Assembly (NCBI GenBank): GCA_903824725.1
Contig: CAIJXU010000085.1
Span: 1-53,065 of the forward strand
From: an uncultured Bacteroidota bacterium
Lineage (GTDB): Bacteria > Bacteroidota > Bacteroidia > Chitinophagales > Chitinophagaceae
Direction: 5' to 3'
DNA: 53,065 bases
The notes beneath the pieces are model-generated. The model saw nothing but the letters and a program-made list of their open reading frames with translations, had not been told where the DNA came from and searched no databases. Each line of letters opens with the position of its first letter. Within the stretch, counting starts at the first letter, position 1. The translations under genes were made by a program, and so were the position numbers. Shown here piece by piece: positions 26,258-33,989 of this stretch.

Positions 26258-28186
26258 ATGATTACCGCCCAAACCATACAACAAATTACCAATCGCATCG
26301 ATATCATTGATGTGGTGGGCGAATTTGTCAAGTTAAAGAAGCGAGGAACAAATTATATCGGTAATTGTCCTTTTCATAACGAAAAATCACCCTCCTTTAC
26401 CGTTTCTCCAGCAAAGGAAATTTACAAATGTTTTGGATGTGGTAAAAGTGGCAATAGTATTACTTTTTTGATGGAGCATGAAAAGTACAGTTATGTTGAA
26501 TCCTTAAGATGGCTGGCTGCTCGATATAATATAGAAGTAGAGGAAACAGAATCCAGCCCTGCCCAAAAAATAGCGCAACAAGTAGCAGATAGTTTATATG
26601 CAATTAACCATTTTGCTATGGAATTTTTCATGAAGCAATATTGGGAAACCGAATCGGGTGAAACCATTGCGCAAAGCTATATGCAACACCGAGGTTTTTT
26701 ACGCCCCATTGTTGAGAAATTTAAAATTGGTTATAACCCAAGTGAAAAAGATAGTTTAGCCAAAGCGCTAATTCAAAATCAATTTAATCCTGAACTGTTT
26801 GCCAAAACAGGATTGGTAGTGGATCGAAATGGAGAATGGCAGGATAACTATCGTGATCGTATTATTTTCCCCATACACAACACCACTGGAAAAGTAATTG
26901 GCTTTGGCGCTCGACAAATTGCAAAAAACGATAAGTCACCTAAGTACATCAATTCCCCTGAGAATGATATCTATGTAAAAAGTAAAGTATTATATGGATC
27001 TTACTTTGCACGCACCTCTATAGATAAATTAAATGAATGTTTATTAGTAGAAGGTTATACAGATGTCGTAAGCCTTCACCAAGCAGGCATTGAAAATGTG
27101 GTGGCCAGTGGAGGAACTTCTTTGACCATAGATCAGTTAAGATTAATAAAAAAATATACTCAGAATTTAACCATCATTTACGATGGAGATGCTGCTGGAG
27201 TAAAAGCCGCACTTCGTGGATTGGATATGGCTTTGGAAGAAGGATTAAATGTGCAGTTGGTTTTAATTCCAGATAAGGAGGATCCAGATAGTTATGTAAA
27301 TAAAGTAGGACCAGATGCTTTTAGAGCATTTGTAGCATCTGCTAAAAAAGATTTTATACTATTTCAATTAGAAGTGCAATTAAAGGAAGTAGGCAATGAT
27401 TTAAACAAGAAAAACACACTTGTAAATCAAATTGCAGAAACCTTAAGTAAAATAAATAAACCCGAAGATTTTACCAAGCTACAGGAATATGTAAAAAAAT
27501 GTAGCTCTCTCTTACGTATTGATGAAACTGGTTTGACGCAATTAGTCAACAAGTTTAAGCGAGATAAAATAGTAAAGGAAGAAAAGAAAATGTCCTATGA
27601 CGAGGCTGCCATTTTAATGCCCAGCTTCCCTCCTAGTCAAAATGAATCGGAGGATAATGATTTATTGATTGACCGTGATTTAACACACGAAAAAAACTTA
27701 GTACGAGTAGTGATTGAATTTGGTAATGAAGTATTAGAAGATGGAAGAAAAGTATCCACTTGGATTTGGGATGAAATGGAATCCTTCCCTTTGGAAAATC
27801 CAGACATGATTCATCTAATGCAAGCTTATAAAAATTGGCAGGAGGAAGGAAAAATGCCCAATGGAAAAACCTTGCAATACCATGAAGATGAAAATGTACA
27901 AAAATGGGTACTCACCCTATTTGCACCCGAGCATGAATTAAGCCAAAGATGGGATGAAAAACTAGGTATCAAAAAAAAGGTAGAAGAAAAGAATTTCTTA
28001 GTAGAAGTTGAAATTAGCCTGATGTATTTTAAACTAAGGAAAGTGAAAAAGATGATTGAACAAAATCAAATGGACCTCGAAAATGCAAAACCTGCTGACG
28101 AATTACATTTACTACAAATTCACAAACACCTTAAGCAAGTGGAAAGGGATTTAACACAAAATATTGGGACGGTCATTTTTAAATAG
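26258..28186 (+). CDS. dnaG: DNA primase
   Basis: Replication primase of 642 aa that lays RNA primers for both strands. The N-terminal zinc-binding CHC2 domain is intact (CPFHNEKSPSFTVSPAKEI then YKCFGCG). The catalytic core domain follows, and the TOPRIM motif lies in LLVEGYTDVVSLHQAGI with the acidic pair in TIIYDGDAAGVKAALRG. The C-terminal ~200 residues, which would bind DnaB helicase, are poorly conserved as usual and contain an acidic stretch (PSQNESEDNDLLIDRD). It converges with the DUF3052/YdeI gene only 5 bases downstream, with no evident terminator between them. Length and motifs are normal for Bacteroidota. Confidence 0.97.
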   Translation: MITAQTIQQITNRIDIIDVVGEFVKLKKRGTNYIGNCPFHNEKSPSFTVSPAKEIYKCFGCGKSGNSITFLMEHEKYSYVESLRWLAARYNIEVEETESSPAQKIAQQVADSLYAINHFAMEFFMKQYWETESGETIAQSYMQHRGFLRPIVEKFKIGYNPSEKDSLAKALIQNQFNPELFAKTGLVVDRNGEWQDNYRDRIIFPIHNTTGKVIGFGARQIAKNDKSPKYINSPENDIYVKSKVLYGSYFARTSIDKLNECLLVEGYTDVVSLHQAGIENVVASGGTSLTIDQLRLIKKYTQNLTIIYDGDAAGVKAALRGLDMALEEGLNVQLVLIPDKEDPDSYVNKVGPDAFRAFVASAKKDFILFQLEVQLKEVGNDLNKKNTLVNQIAETLSKINKPEDFTKLQEYVKKCSSLLRIDETGLTQLVNKFKRDKIVKEEKKMSYDEAAILMPSFPPSQNESEDNDLLIDRDLTHEKNLVRVVIEFGNEVLEDGRKVSTWIWDEMESFPLENPDMIHLMQAYKNWQEEGKMPNGKTLQYHEDENVQKWVLTLFAPEHELSQRWDEKLGIKKKVEEKNFLVEVEISLMYFKLRKVKKMIEQNQMDLENAKPADELHLLQIHKHLKQVERDLTQNIGTVIFK

Positions 28187-28191
28187 CGCGA

Positions 28192-28860
28192 CTACTTCTC
28201 TGATGGGTTTTGCTTCCCTGCTAATAATTTTTCTAAAGTAGCTTCTAATCTTTTTTGTTTGGTCTCTTCCTTTTTTGCACCTTGAATCCAACTCAAATAT
28301 TCCTTTTGATTAATGATGGATAGTGAAGTAAAAAACTCTCTTGCTTCTTCATCTGCTGCAAATAGTTTATCTAATTCTATAGGAAGGGCAATTAATCTTT
28401 TCTCAAAATCATCCACTTTAATATCTGCTGATTTAAACTCAACAAAAGTGCGATTTTTATTAGGCAATTGATCTACTTTTTTAAATCTCATGGCTGTCCA
28501 TACATGATCCATTGTGACTTGTCTAATAGCTTCGAAATCGTTTTTAGAAAGGATGTCCCAGCTGGCATCTCTGTTTAAATCAGATACAATTTTAGAAGTC
28601 GTTTTGGGATAGGCAATCCATAACTTACAATCAGCATGTAAGGCCGAAAATAGCTCCTTTAGAATATTATTAAGTTGAAATTGATTGATGGCAAAAATGA
28701 GCGCAAAATCAATTTTCCTGGTTTTTAAAAGCGGGGTTAAGTTTTTATTGTAGGATAACTTCGCAAACTGCTTTTCAACAGAGGAAGGTAAACCTTGAAT
28801 CAATAAGTTTTTTTCATCCTTTAACTGCAATTTCTCTAAAAGGTGCTGGTTACTTGACAT
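28192..28860 (-). CDS. DUF3052-like / YdeI-OmpD-associated two-domain protein
   Basis: 222-aa cytosolic protein. Residues ~10-130 resemble DUF3052: a KIDFALIFAINQFQLNNILK strand, then CKLWIAYPKTTSK and SDLNRDASWDILS, ending in VTMDHVWTAMRFKK. Residues ~135-222 resemble the YdeI/OmpD-associated (OmdA) domain, with the typical LSIINQKEYLSWIQGAKKEE and a basic C-terminal helix (TKQKRLEATLEKLLAGK). OmdA-type proteins are linked to bacteriocin protection or envelope stress in some bacteria, but the function is not settled. The two units are usually separate genes in other phyla. It converges with dnaG and has its own likely promoter at 28885-28916. Confidence 0.8.
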   Translation of the reverse strand: MSSNQHLLEKLQLKDEKNLLIQGLPSSVEKQFAKLSYNKNLTPLLKTRKIDFALIFAINQFQLNNILKELFSALHADCKLWIAYPKTTSKIVSDLNRDASWDILSKNDFEAIRQVTMDHVWTAMRFKKVDQLPNKNRTFVEFKSADIKVDDFEKRLIALPIELDKLFAADEEAREFFTSLSIINQKEYLSWIQGAKKEETKQKRLEATLEKLLAGKQNPSEK

Positions 28861-28884
28861 AAAAGTGTAGGATTTAAAGGAGGG

Positions 28885-28916
28885 CGAAGGTACGAAATTC
28901 TAATTTGTAAGCGCAA
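28885..28916 (-). promoter_or_regulatory. Candidate promoter of the DUF3052/YdeI gene
   Basis: On the minus strand TACCTTCG (28885-28892) resembles TAnnTTTG with one change, and TTG (28914-28916) lies 21 bases upstream as a -33 element. It is placed 24 bases before the ATG at 28860. It is very similar to the rpsO promoter element TATCTTCG. Confidence 0.4.
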
Positions 28917-28956
28917 GGAAATGGGAAAATAGATAAAAGAGAGGGTAAATGCTCAT

Positions 28957-29598
28957 TTAAGACGAGGCCCGTTTATCTCTATTTTTGAAAATGGGCAATT
29001 TACTTTCGGTGCCCTTGTATATTCTGGAAATATTTTTATGATGTGTGACCACCACCATCATAGCTACAATCATCGCAAACAATCGATATAAAGTCTCTTT
29101 TTCATCAAAGACGAATAAAATAAGGACCATAAAAGCAACACTTGCTAAGATTGAACTTAAAGAAACAAAGCGAGTAGATATTAAAGAAATTAAAAATATA
29201 CCTAAACAAATCATAGCGACGATAGGTTGAATAGCTAAAGTCATCCCTAATAAAGTGGCAACTCCTTTTCCTCCTCTGAAATTAGCCCAAATTGGAAGGA
29301 TATGCCCTAATACAGCCACCATCCCTAAGGCAATCATGAAATTGGTTCTAGCCAACTCATTGCTCATGTAATATGGAATTAAAACATATAAAGAAGTTGC
29401 AATTACACCTTTGGTGACATCCACTAACATTACAAAAGAGCCCCACTTCGCACCTAATACCCTAAAAGTATTGGTCGCACCTGCGTTACCACTTCCATAA
29501 TCACGGATGTCAATACCAAACTTAGATTTACTTACCCAAACCGATGTAGGAATGGATCCAATTAAATAAGCCAATATGATTAATACAATTTCAAACAT
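28957..29598 (-). CDS. plsY: Acyl-phosphate:glycerol-3-phosphate acyltransferase
   Basis: Inner-membrane enzyme of 213 aa that transfers an acyl chain from acyl-phosphate to glycerol-3-phosphate, the first step of phospholipid synthesis. Five hydrophobic segments are visible. The three conserved loops are present: SKSKFGIDIRDYGSGNAGATN (loop 1), the glycine-rich NFRGGKGVAT (loop 2) and VVVTHHKNISRIYKGTESKL (loop 3). Length is normal (~200-215). It is monocistronic by spacing, preceded by a clear -7 element TATCTTTG at 29621-29628. The next gene on this strand (DUF3052/YdeI) begins 96 bases downstream with its own promoter. Confidence 0.95.
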   Translation of the reverse strand: MFEIVLIILAYLIGSIPTSVWVSKSKFGIDIRDYGSGNAGATNTFRVLGAKWGSFVMLVDVTKGVIATSLYVLIPYYMSNELARTNFMIALGMVAVLGHILPIWANFRGGKGVATLLGMTLAIQPIVAMICLGIFLISLISTRFVSLSSILASVAFMVLILFVFDEKETLYRLFAMIVAMMVVVTHHKNISRIYKGTESKLPIFKNRDKRASS

Positions 29599-29620
29599 CT
29601 TGATAAATTATAATGGATGG

Positions 29621-29628
29621 CAAAGATA
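29621..29628 (-). promoter_or_regulatory. Promoter -7 element of plsY
   Basis: The minus strand reads TATCTTTG, an exact TAnnTTTG match, 22 bases before the plsY ATG at 29598. No good -33 TTG is found at the expected distance. Confidence 0.55.
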
Positions 29629-29673
29629 CACCCAAAAAAATTAATGGTTTGTTAACATTGGCATAATATTAAC

Positions 29674-30510
29674 TTATGAAAGGTTAAACAATATACTAAC
29701 CCATCCATTTAAAGGCTGTGATTTGACAAAAATCCACCCATTTTTTGAAGCTAATTCAATCATATCTTGTTGATCTTCAATAAGTAAACCGCTTAGTATC
29801 AATTGGGATTTAGGATGGGCCACTAAGGTCAATTCCAGCATATTGGCTTCAATAATATGTCTATTTACATTGGCCAAGATAATGTCAAATTGGGCGTTTT
29901 GGAGAGCAGATGCCACTTTTTGGACGACAATCACTTTTGAATCGTTGTTTTGAATGTTTTCATTGGCATTCACAATGCACCAATCATCATTGTCCACAGC
30001 TAAAACTTGACTTGCACCCAACTTTTCGGCTAGTATAGCCAAAACGCCTGTTCCAGTTCCAAAATCATACACTGACTTACCTTTAAAATGAAGATGTTCC
30101 ATCATTTGCATGACAGAAAAAGTAGTTGCATGATGGCCAGTTCCAAAGCTCATTTTAGGAGTAATCTTAATTTCAAACTGTACTGCTGGGTCAAAATTGG
30201 GATGAAAATGGGCCTTGATCCCAACAAAATCACCTACCCTAACTGGGTCAAAATTAGATTCCCATACGGCATTCCAATTTTGTTCCTTAATTATTGATTT
30301 AGAATATGTTAAAGTATATTGATTAAATATATTATTTAAGTTATTTTCAACTTCTTCCTTATCTAATTCACTCGAAAGTATATAAGCTTTGCAATGATTC
30401 TGCTCTTCGTTGAATCCATCAAAACCCAATTCAGACAATTGAGCAATTAATAACCCTAATTGATCCTGGTTGGTAAAGTCAAAGCCAATTTCAATGTATT
30501 CTTTGGTCAT
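29674..30510 (-). CDS. prmA: Ribosomal protein L11 methyltransferase
   Basis: Cytosolic SAM-dependent methyltransferase, 278 aa, that trimethylates ribosomal protein L11. The N-terminal substrate-recognition domain (TKEYIEIGFDFTNQDQLGLL) precedes the Rossmann-fold catalytic domain. SAM-binding motifs are KMSFGTGHHATTFSVMQMME, VYDFGTGTGVLAILAEKLGA with VLAVDNDD, and DIILANVNRHII. The start is the ATG at 30510. The frame runs upstream to a TTG at 30558 inside the pnp terminator hairpin, so the longer start is rejected. It follows pnp after a strong terminator and so needs its own promoter or read-through. Confidence 0.93.
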   Translation of the reverse strand: MTKEYIEIGFDFTNQDQLGLLIAQLSELGFDGFNEEQNHCKAYILSSELDKEEVENNLNNIFNQYTLTYSKSIIKEQNWNAVWESNFDPVRVGDFVGIKAHFHPNFDPAVQFEIKITPKMSFGTGHHATTFSVMQMMEHLHFKGKSVYDFGTGTGVLAILAEKLGASQVLAVDNDDWCIVNANENIQNNDSKVIVVQKVASALQNAQFDIILANVNRHIIEANMLELTLVAHPKSQLILSGLLIEDQQDMIELASKNGWIFVKSQPLNGWVSILFNLS

Positions 30511-30530
30511 TTGATGTTGGTTTATAATTG

Positions 30531-30567
30531 GAAAAAAGAATCCCCTTTGGTCTAGCAAAGGGGATTC
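30531..30567 (-). terminator. Rho-independent terminator of pnp
   Basis: A perfect 12-bp stem (30538-30549 with 30556-30567; arms GAATCCCCTTTG / CAAAGGGGATTC) has a 6-base loop and, on the minus strand, is followed by TTTTTTC (30531-30537). It lies 31 bases beyond the pnp stop codon and just before the prmA start. Confidence 0.9.
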
Positions 30568-30597
30568 AGTAGTCTATATTTTTAAATTAGGCTTATA

Positions 30598-32760
30598 TTA
30601 AGCTTGGCCTTCTCTTGGACCACGATCTTCACGAGGCGCTTGTTCAGGTCTAGGTAATAAAGCTTTATGGCTTAATTTGAACTTGCCTGTTTTAGGATCC
30701 AAACCTACCAACTTCACTTTAACCACATCACCTTCATTGTAAATTCCATCCATTGTCTCCAAACGCTTCCAGCTTATTTCACTTATGTGTAATAATCCTT
30801 GTTTACCTGGCATAAACTCAACGAAAGCACCAAATTCTTTCACACCCTTTACTACCCCTTCGTATTCATCTCCAATTTCTGGAACGGCTACAATACCATT
30901 GATCCATTTCACAGCAGCATCCAAACTATCCTTATTGGCTGAGAAGATACTTACTTCACCATGGTTGCCCACTTCCTCAATATTAATAGTAGCACCTGTT
31001 GTTCTTTGCATTTCTTGAATAATCTTACCGCCTGGTCCAATCACTGCTCCGATATACTCTTTGTCAATGATTAATTTAACCATACGAGGCGCATGAGGTT
31101 TCACATCAGCACGCGCTGCAGGCATACAAGCATACATCGCATCTAAAATATGTAACCTACCTTTTTTCGCTTGAGACAATGCCTCACGCATAATATCCAT
31201 ACTTAAACCATCTACTTTAATATCCATTTGTACACCGCAAATACCATCTCTAGTACCGGTTACTTTAAAATCCATATCACCTAAATGATCTTCATCACCA
31301 AGTATATCTGTTAAGATCGCATACTTGCCATCTTCTCTTGAAATTAATCCCATTGCTACACCACTTACATGTTTTGGAACAGGAACCCCTGCATCCATTA
31401 ATGCCAATGATCCCGCACAAACAGTTGCCATAGACGAAGAACCATTACTTTCTAATACATCTGAAACAACTCTTAATGTGTAAGGGAATACAGTAGTATC
31501 AGGTAACATTTGTTTTAAAGAACGCATAGCTAAATTACCATGCCCTACTTCACGACGACCTACTCCACGCATCATCTTTACCTCGCCTGTTGAAAAAGGA
31601 GGAAAATTATAGTGTAAAAAGAATTTTGTGTACTCTGCGCTTGCTGCGGTCTCTTGCATTAACTCATCCAACTTTGTACCCAATGTAACTGTCGTTAATG
31701 ATTGTGTTTCACCTCTTGTGAATAATGAAGATCCGTGTGGTGTTGGTAGCGGATCTACTTCCATCGCTAATGGACGAACTTGATCTAATTGACGACCATC
31801 CAAACGAATGCGTTTGTCCACCATCATATCTCTTACTACTTCCCATTTCAAATCCTCATAATACTTCCCTGCTAATTTCTTTTGCAAGTCAGTGATCTCA
31901 GTTCCTAAATGTTCAATGATTTCTTTTTTCAAAGCAGAGAACGCATCACTTCGTTCATGCTTTGCAGAACCTAATTCAGCAATCGCATTTACTTTTGCTT
32001 TTGCAAAAGCATACACTTTTTCTTTTATCGCTTCGTCTTGTTCTGGTTTTTTATAATCACGCACTTCTGTAATGCCCACTACTTTTCTTAATTCTGCTTG
32101 TGCTTTAATTTGTTTGCGGATGGCTTCATGTGCAATTTCTAAACATTGAACTAGTTCTTCTTCGGAACATTCTTTTGCTTCCCCTTCCACCATCATTAAA
32201 TTTTTATCAGTCGCTGCAATCAAAAATTCTAAATTCGATTTTGCCAATTGCTCCTTAGAAGGATTGATGATGAATTGTCCATCCATGCGAGAAATTCTTA
32301 CTTCAGAAATAATTTCTTTAATAGGAATATTAGACACTGCTAATGCAGCAGAAGCTGCTAAACAAGCTAATGAATCAGGCATTACATTAACATCACTTGA
32401 TATTAATGATATCAATACTTGCACATCACATAAATAATCTTCAGGGAATAAAGGACGCAATGCACGATCAATTAATCGGCTTGTTAATATTTCATAGTCG
32501 TTTAAACGAGCTTCTCTTTTGAAGAAAGATCCTGGGATACGACCTGCCGATGCAAATTTTTCTTGGTAGTCAACACTTAAAGGGAAAAAATCTTGACCTT
32601 CTTTAGGATCCTTATTGGCAACCACTGTTGCTAATAAAATACAGTTGCCTTGTCTTACTGTAACAGCTCCATCTGCTTGACGAGCTAATTTTCCAGTTTC
32701 GATAAATACCTCCTGACCAGGATTTATTTCGAATTTAACTGATTTGGGTTGTGATAACAT
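30598..32760 (-). CDS. pnp: Polyribonucleotide nucleotidyltransferase (PNPase)
   Basis: 3'-5' phosphorolytic exoribonuclease of 720 aa in RNA turnover. Two RNase PH-type domains (first from FEINPGQEVFIETGKLARQADGAV, second from DGRQLDQVRPLAMEVDPLP) flank an alpha-helical linker. A KH domain (IIDKEYIGAVIGPGGKIIQ) and an S1 domain (GDEYEGVVKGVKEFGAFVEF) complete the standard architecture. FTRGETQSL and the GDMDFKVTGT segment with its acidic catalytic residues are intact. The C-terminal tail is short and charged (PREDRGPREGQA). It lies 102 bases after rpsO in the conserved rpsO-pnp order. Confidence 0.97.
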   Translation of the reverse strand: MLSQPKSVKFEINPGQEVFIETGKLARQADGAVTVRQGNCILLATVVANKDPKEGQDFFPLSVDYQEKFASAGRIPGSFFKREARLNDYEILTSRLIDRALRPLFPEDYLCDVQVLISLISSDVNVMPDSLACLAASAALAVSNIPIKEIISEVRISRMDGQFIINPSKEQLAKSNLEFLIAATDKNLMMVEGEAKECSEEELVQCLEIAHEAIRKQIKAQAELRKVVGITEVRDYKKPEQDEAIKEKVYAFAKAKVNAIAELGSAKHERSDAFSALKKEIIEHLGTEITDLQKKLAGKYYEDLKWEVVRDMMVDKRIRLDGRQLDQVRPLAMEVDPLPTPHGSSLFTRGETQSLTTVTLGTKLDELMQETAASAEYTKFFLHYNFPPFSTGEVKMMRGVGRREVGHGNLAMRSLKQMLPDTTVFPYTLRVVSDVLESNGSSSMATVCAGSLALMDAGVPVPKHVSGVAMGLISREDGKYAILTDILGDEDHLGDMDFKVTGTRDGICGVQMDIKVDGLSMDIMREALSQAKKGRLHILDAMYACMPAARADVKPHAPRMVKLIIDKEYIGAVIGPGGKIIQEMQRTTGATINIEEVGNHGEVSIFSANKDSLDAAVKWINGIVAVPEIGDEYEGVVKGVKEFGAFVEFMPGKQGLLHISEISWKRLETMDGIYNEGDVVKVKLVGLDPKTGKFKLSHKALLPRPEQAPREDRGPREGQA

Positions 32761-32813
32761 GTTAATTTTTTTAAATCTATTCTTAAAAGAATCGATAGTA
32801 TATAAACAACTAA

Positions 32814-32838
32814 TCCCAACCGTGTTGTACAGTTGGGA
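32814..32838 (-). promoter_or_regulatory. Hairpin between rpsO and pnp
   Basis: Arms TCCCAAC (32814-32820) and GTTGGGA (32832-32838) form a 7-bp stem with an 11-base loop in the rpsO-pnp gap. No U-tract follows on the minus strand, so a simple terminator is unlikely. In E. coli a hairpin at this place is an RNase III processing site that controls pnp; the same role here is inference. Confidence 0.4.
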
Positions 32839-32862
32839 CAGCTATTATAAGATTGTTTTGAA

Positions 32863-33135
32863 TTATTTTCTTAATCCTAATTTTTCAATTAGGGCGCGAT
32901 AACCAGTAAGGTTATGTTTTTGCAAATAAACCAATAAACGCTTACGCTGACCCACTAATTGCATCAAACCTCTTTGAGTTGAATGGTCTTTGTGGTTTTC
33001 TTTCAGGTGACCTGAAATGTGCGCAATACGCTCGGTTAATAAAGCAACTTGTCCTTCAATAGAACCTGTGTTGTTTGCTTTTCCGCCAAATTCAGCAAAA
33101 ATGCCTGCTTTTTTTTCTTTTGTTAATGTAGCCAT
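32863..33135 (-). CDS. rpsO: Ribosomal protein S15
   Basis: Small-subunit protein of 90 aa (usual 88-90) that binds 16S rRNA early in 30S assembly. The characteristic sequence is complete: [41 protein letters not shown], and the C-terminal [20 protein letters not shown]. It is the first gene of the rpsO-pnp unit and has its own likely promoter overlapping the end of lolA, with a leader of about 55 bases that contains a stem-loop. S15 represses its own synthesis in several bacteria through leader structures, so autoregulation is plausible. Confidence 0.98.
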   Translation of the reverse strand: MATLTKEKKAGIFAEFGGKANNTGSIEGQVALLTERIAHISGHLKENHKDHSTQRGLMQLVGQRKRLLVYLQKHNLTGYRALIEKLGLRK

Positions 33136-33153
33136 TGTAAAACTTCTTTTTTT

Positions 33154-33172
33154 GTAGTTAACGATTAACTAC
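33154..33172 (-). promoter_or_regulatory. Stem-loop in the rpsO leader
   Basis: A perfect 8-bp inverted repeat (GTAGTTAA, 33154-33161; TTAACTAC, 33165-33172) with a 3-base loop starts 18 bases upstream of the rpsO ATG. An A-rich stretch with AAGAAG separates it from the start codon. It is a candidate S15 autoregulatory element; no sequence match to known S15 leaders is claimed. Confidence 0.35.
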
Positions 33173-33196
33173 GGTTTTATTTTTTTATTTCGGCTG

Positions 33197-33225
33197 CGAA
33201 GATACGCGGAAAAGGCGTAAATCAA
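33197..33225 (-). promoter_or_regulatory. Promoter of rpsO
   Basis: On the minus strand TTG (33223-33225) is followed 18 bases later by TATCTTCG (33197-33204), a one-base variant of TAnnTTTG. The predicted start of transcription near 33190 gives a ~55-base leader. The upstream part overlaps the last bases of the lolA-like gene. Confidence 0.5.
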
Positions 33226-33845
33226 TCAAATATTTCAACGTTTTTTGGATATTTAGCTCGATTGAAAATGAATAAGTTATCGGCTAGTTGTGCTGTATAG
33301 CTAATGGATAGTACTTTAACATCAGTAATATTATTGCTTTTATCTAAAATAGTAGCTTTGGAAAGGGCCGATTTTAACTTGTCAATAATAAGGGTTACCT
33401 TCTGGAAATTCTTCCTTTTATCTATTGGGGACAATTCAATGGTCGCCATTGAACCGCTTTGACTTAACAAGCTGAAATTGAAGTCTTTATCATAGTTACC
33501 TGATAATAATTTTTGAGGACTTAGCGTTTGATCCGACTCTGACATTGGTGATTTAGAAATTGAGTTAGATCCATCATAATTATAGATACTTTGACCATCA
33601 CACAAGATGACCATTTTGCCCTCATTAAGCAAGTATCTATCCCCTTTCATCTTAAGTAGGATGGATTTGATGCCCATGGCCTTCCCTTTGTTATTTTTAG
33701 TACTCAACTCAATATTCACCAATATACCCTTAGATTGTTTCACTTTAAGCCCTAACTGATCTAGTAAAGCCTTGGCTTGGGCATCCTTTTGAGCGATACC
33801 TTGAATGGTGACGAATCCTATTAAAAGTAGTAGTATGTATCTCAT
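33222..33845 (-). CDS. LolA-like outer membrane lipoprotein carrier protein
   Basis: Periplasmic protein of 207 aa with a Sec signal (MRYILLLLIGFVTIQGIAQK). The single LolA-like half-barrel domain begins at AKALLDQLGLKVKQSKGILV and shows the repeating pattern of the family: GDRYLLNEGKMVILCDGQSIYNYD, then LLSGNYDKDFNFSLL and IELSPIDKRKNFQKVTLIID. LolA carries lipoproteins from the inner to the outer membrane, which fits the many lipoproteins of Bacteroidota. It lies downstream of ftsK on the same strand, an order common in this phylum, but has its own promoter element (33902-33909). Confidence 0.85.
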   Translation of the reverse strand: MRYILLLLIGFVTIQGIAQKDAQAKALLDQLGLKVKQSKGILVNIELSTKNNKGKAMGIKSILLKMKGDRYLLNEGKMVILCDGQSIYNYDGSNSISKSPMSESDQTLSPQKLLSGNYDKDFNFSLLSQSGSMATIELSPIDKRKNFQKVTLIIDKLKSALSKATILDKSNNITDVKVLSISYTAQLADNLFIFNRAKYPKNVEIFD

Positions 33846-33901
33846 TGGTACTAATATATTATATCATTTATATACATGTATATTCAAAACTTGAGTTTGG
33901 A

Positions 33902-33934
33902 CAAAAATATACAATTGTAGTTTAACTAAACAAA
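33902..33934 (-). promoter_or_regulatory. Promoter of the lolA-like gene
   Basis: On the minus strand TTTG (33931-33934) and TATTTTTG (33902-33909) give a -33/-7 pair separated by 21 bases. They lie in the ftsK-lolA gap, 57 bases before the ATG at 33845. Confidence 0.5.
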
Positions 33935-33989
33935 TGATGGTTTGAATGATGGGGTTTTATAGCTTAAAATTAACTTTTTGGTAATAGAA

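Noticed and set aside
30511..30558. Upstream TTG start for prmA
   Set aside because: It lies inside the pnp terminator hairpin; the ATG at 30510 matches the PrmA N-terminus.
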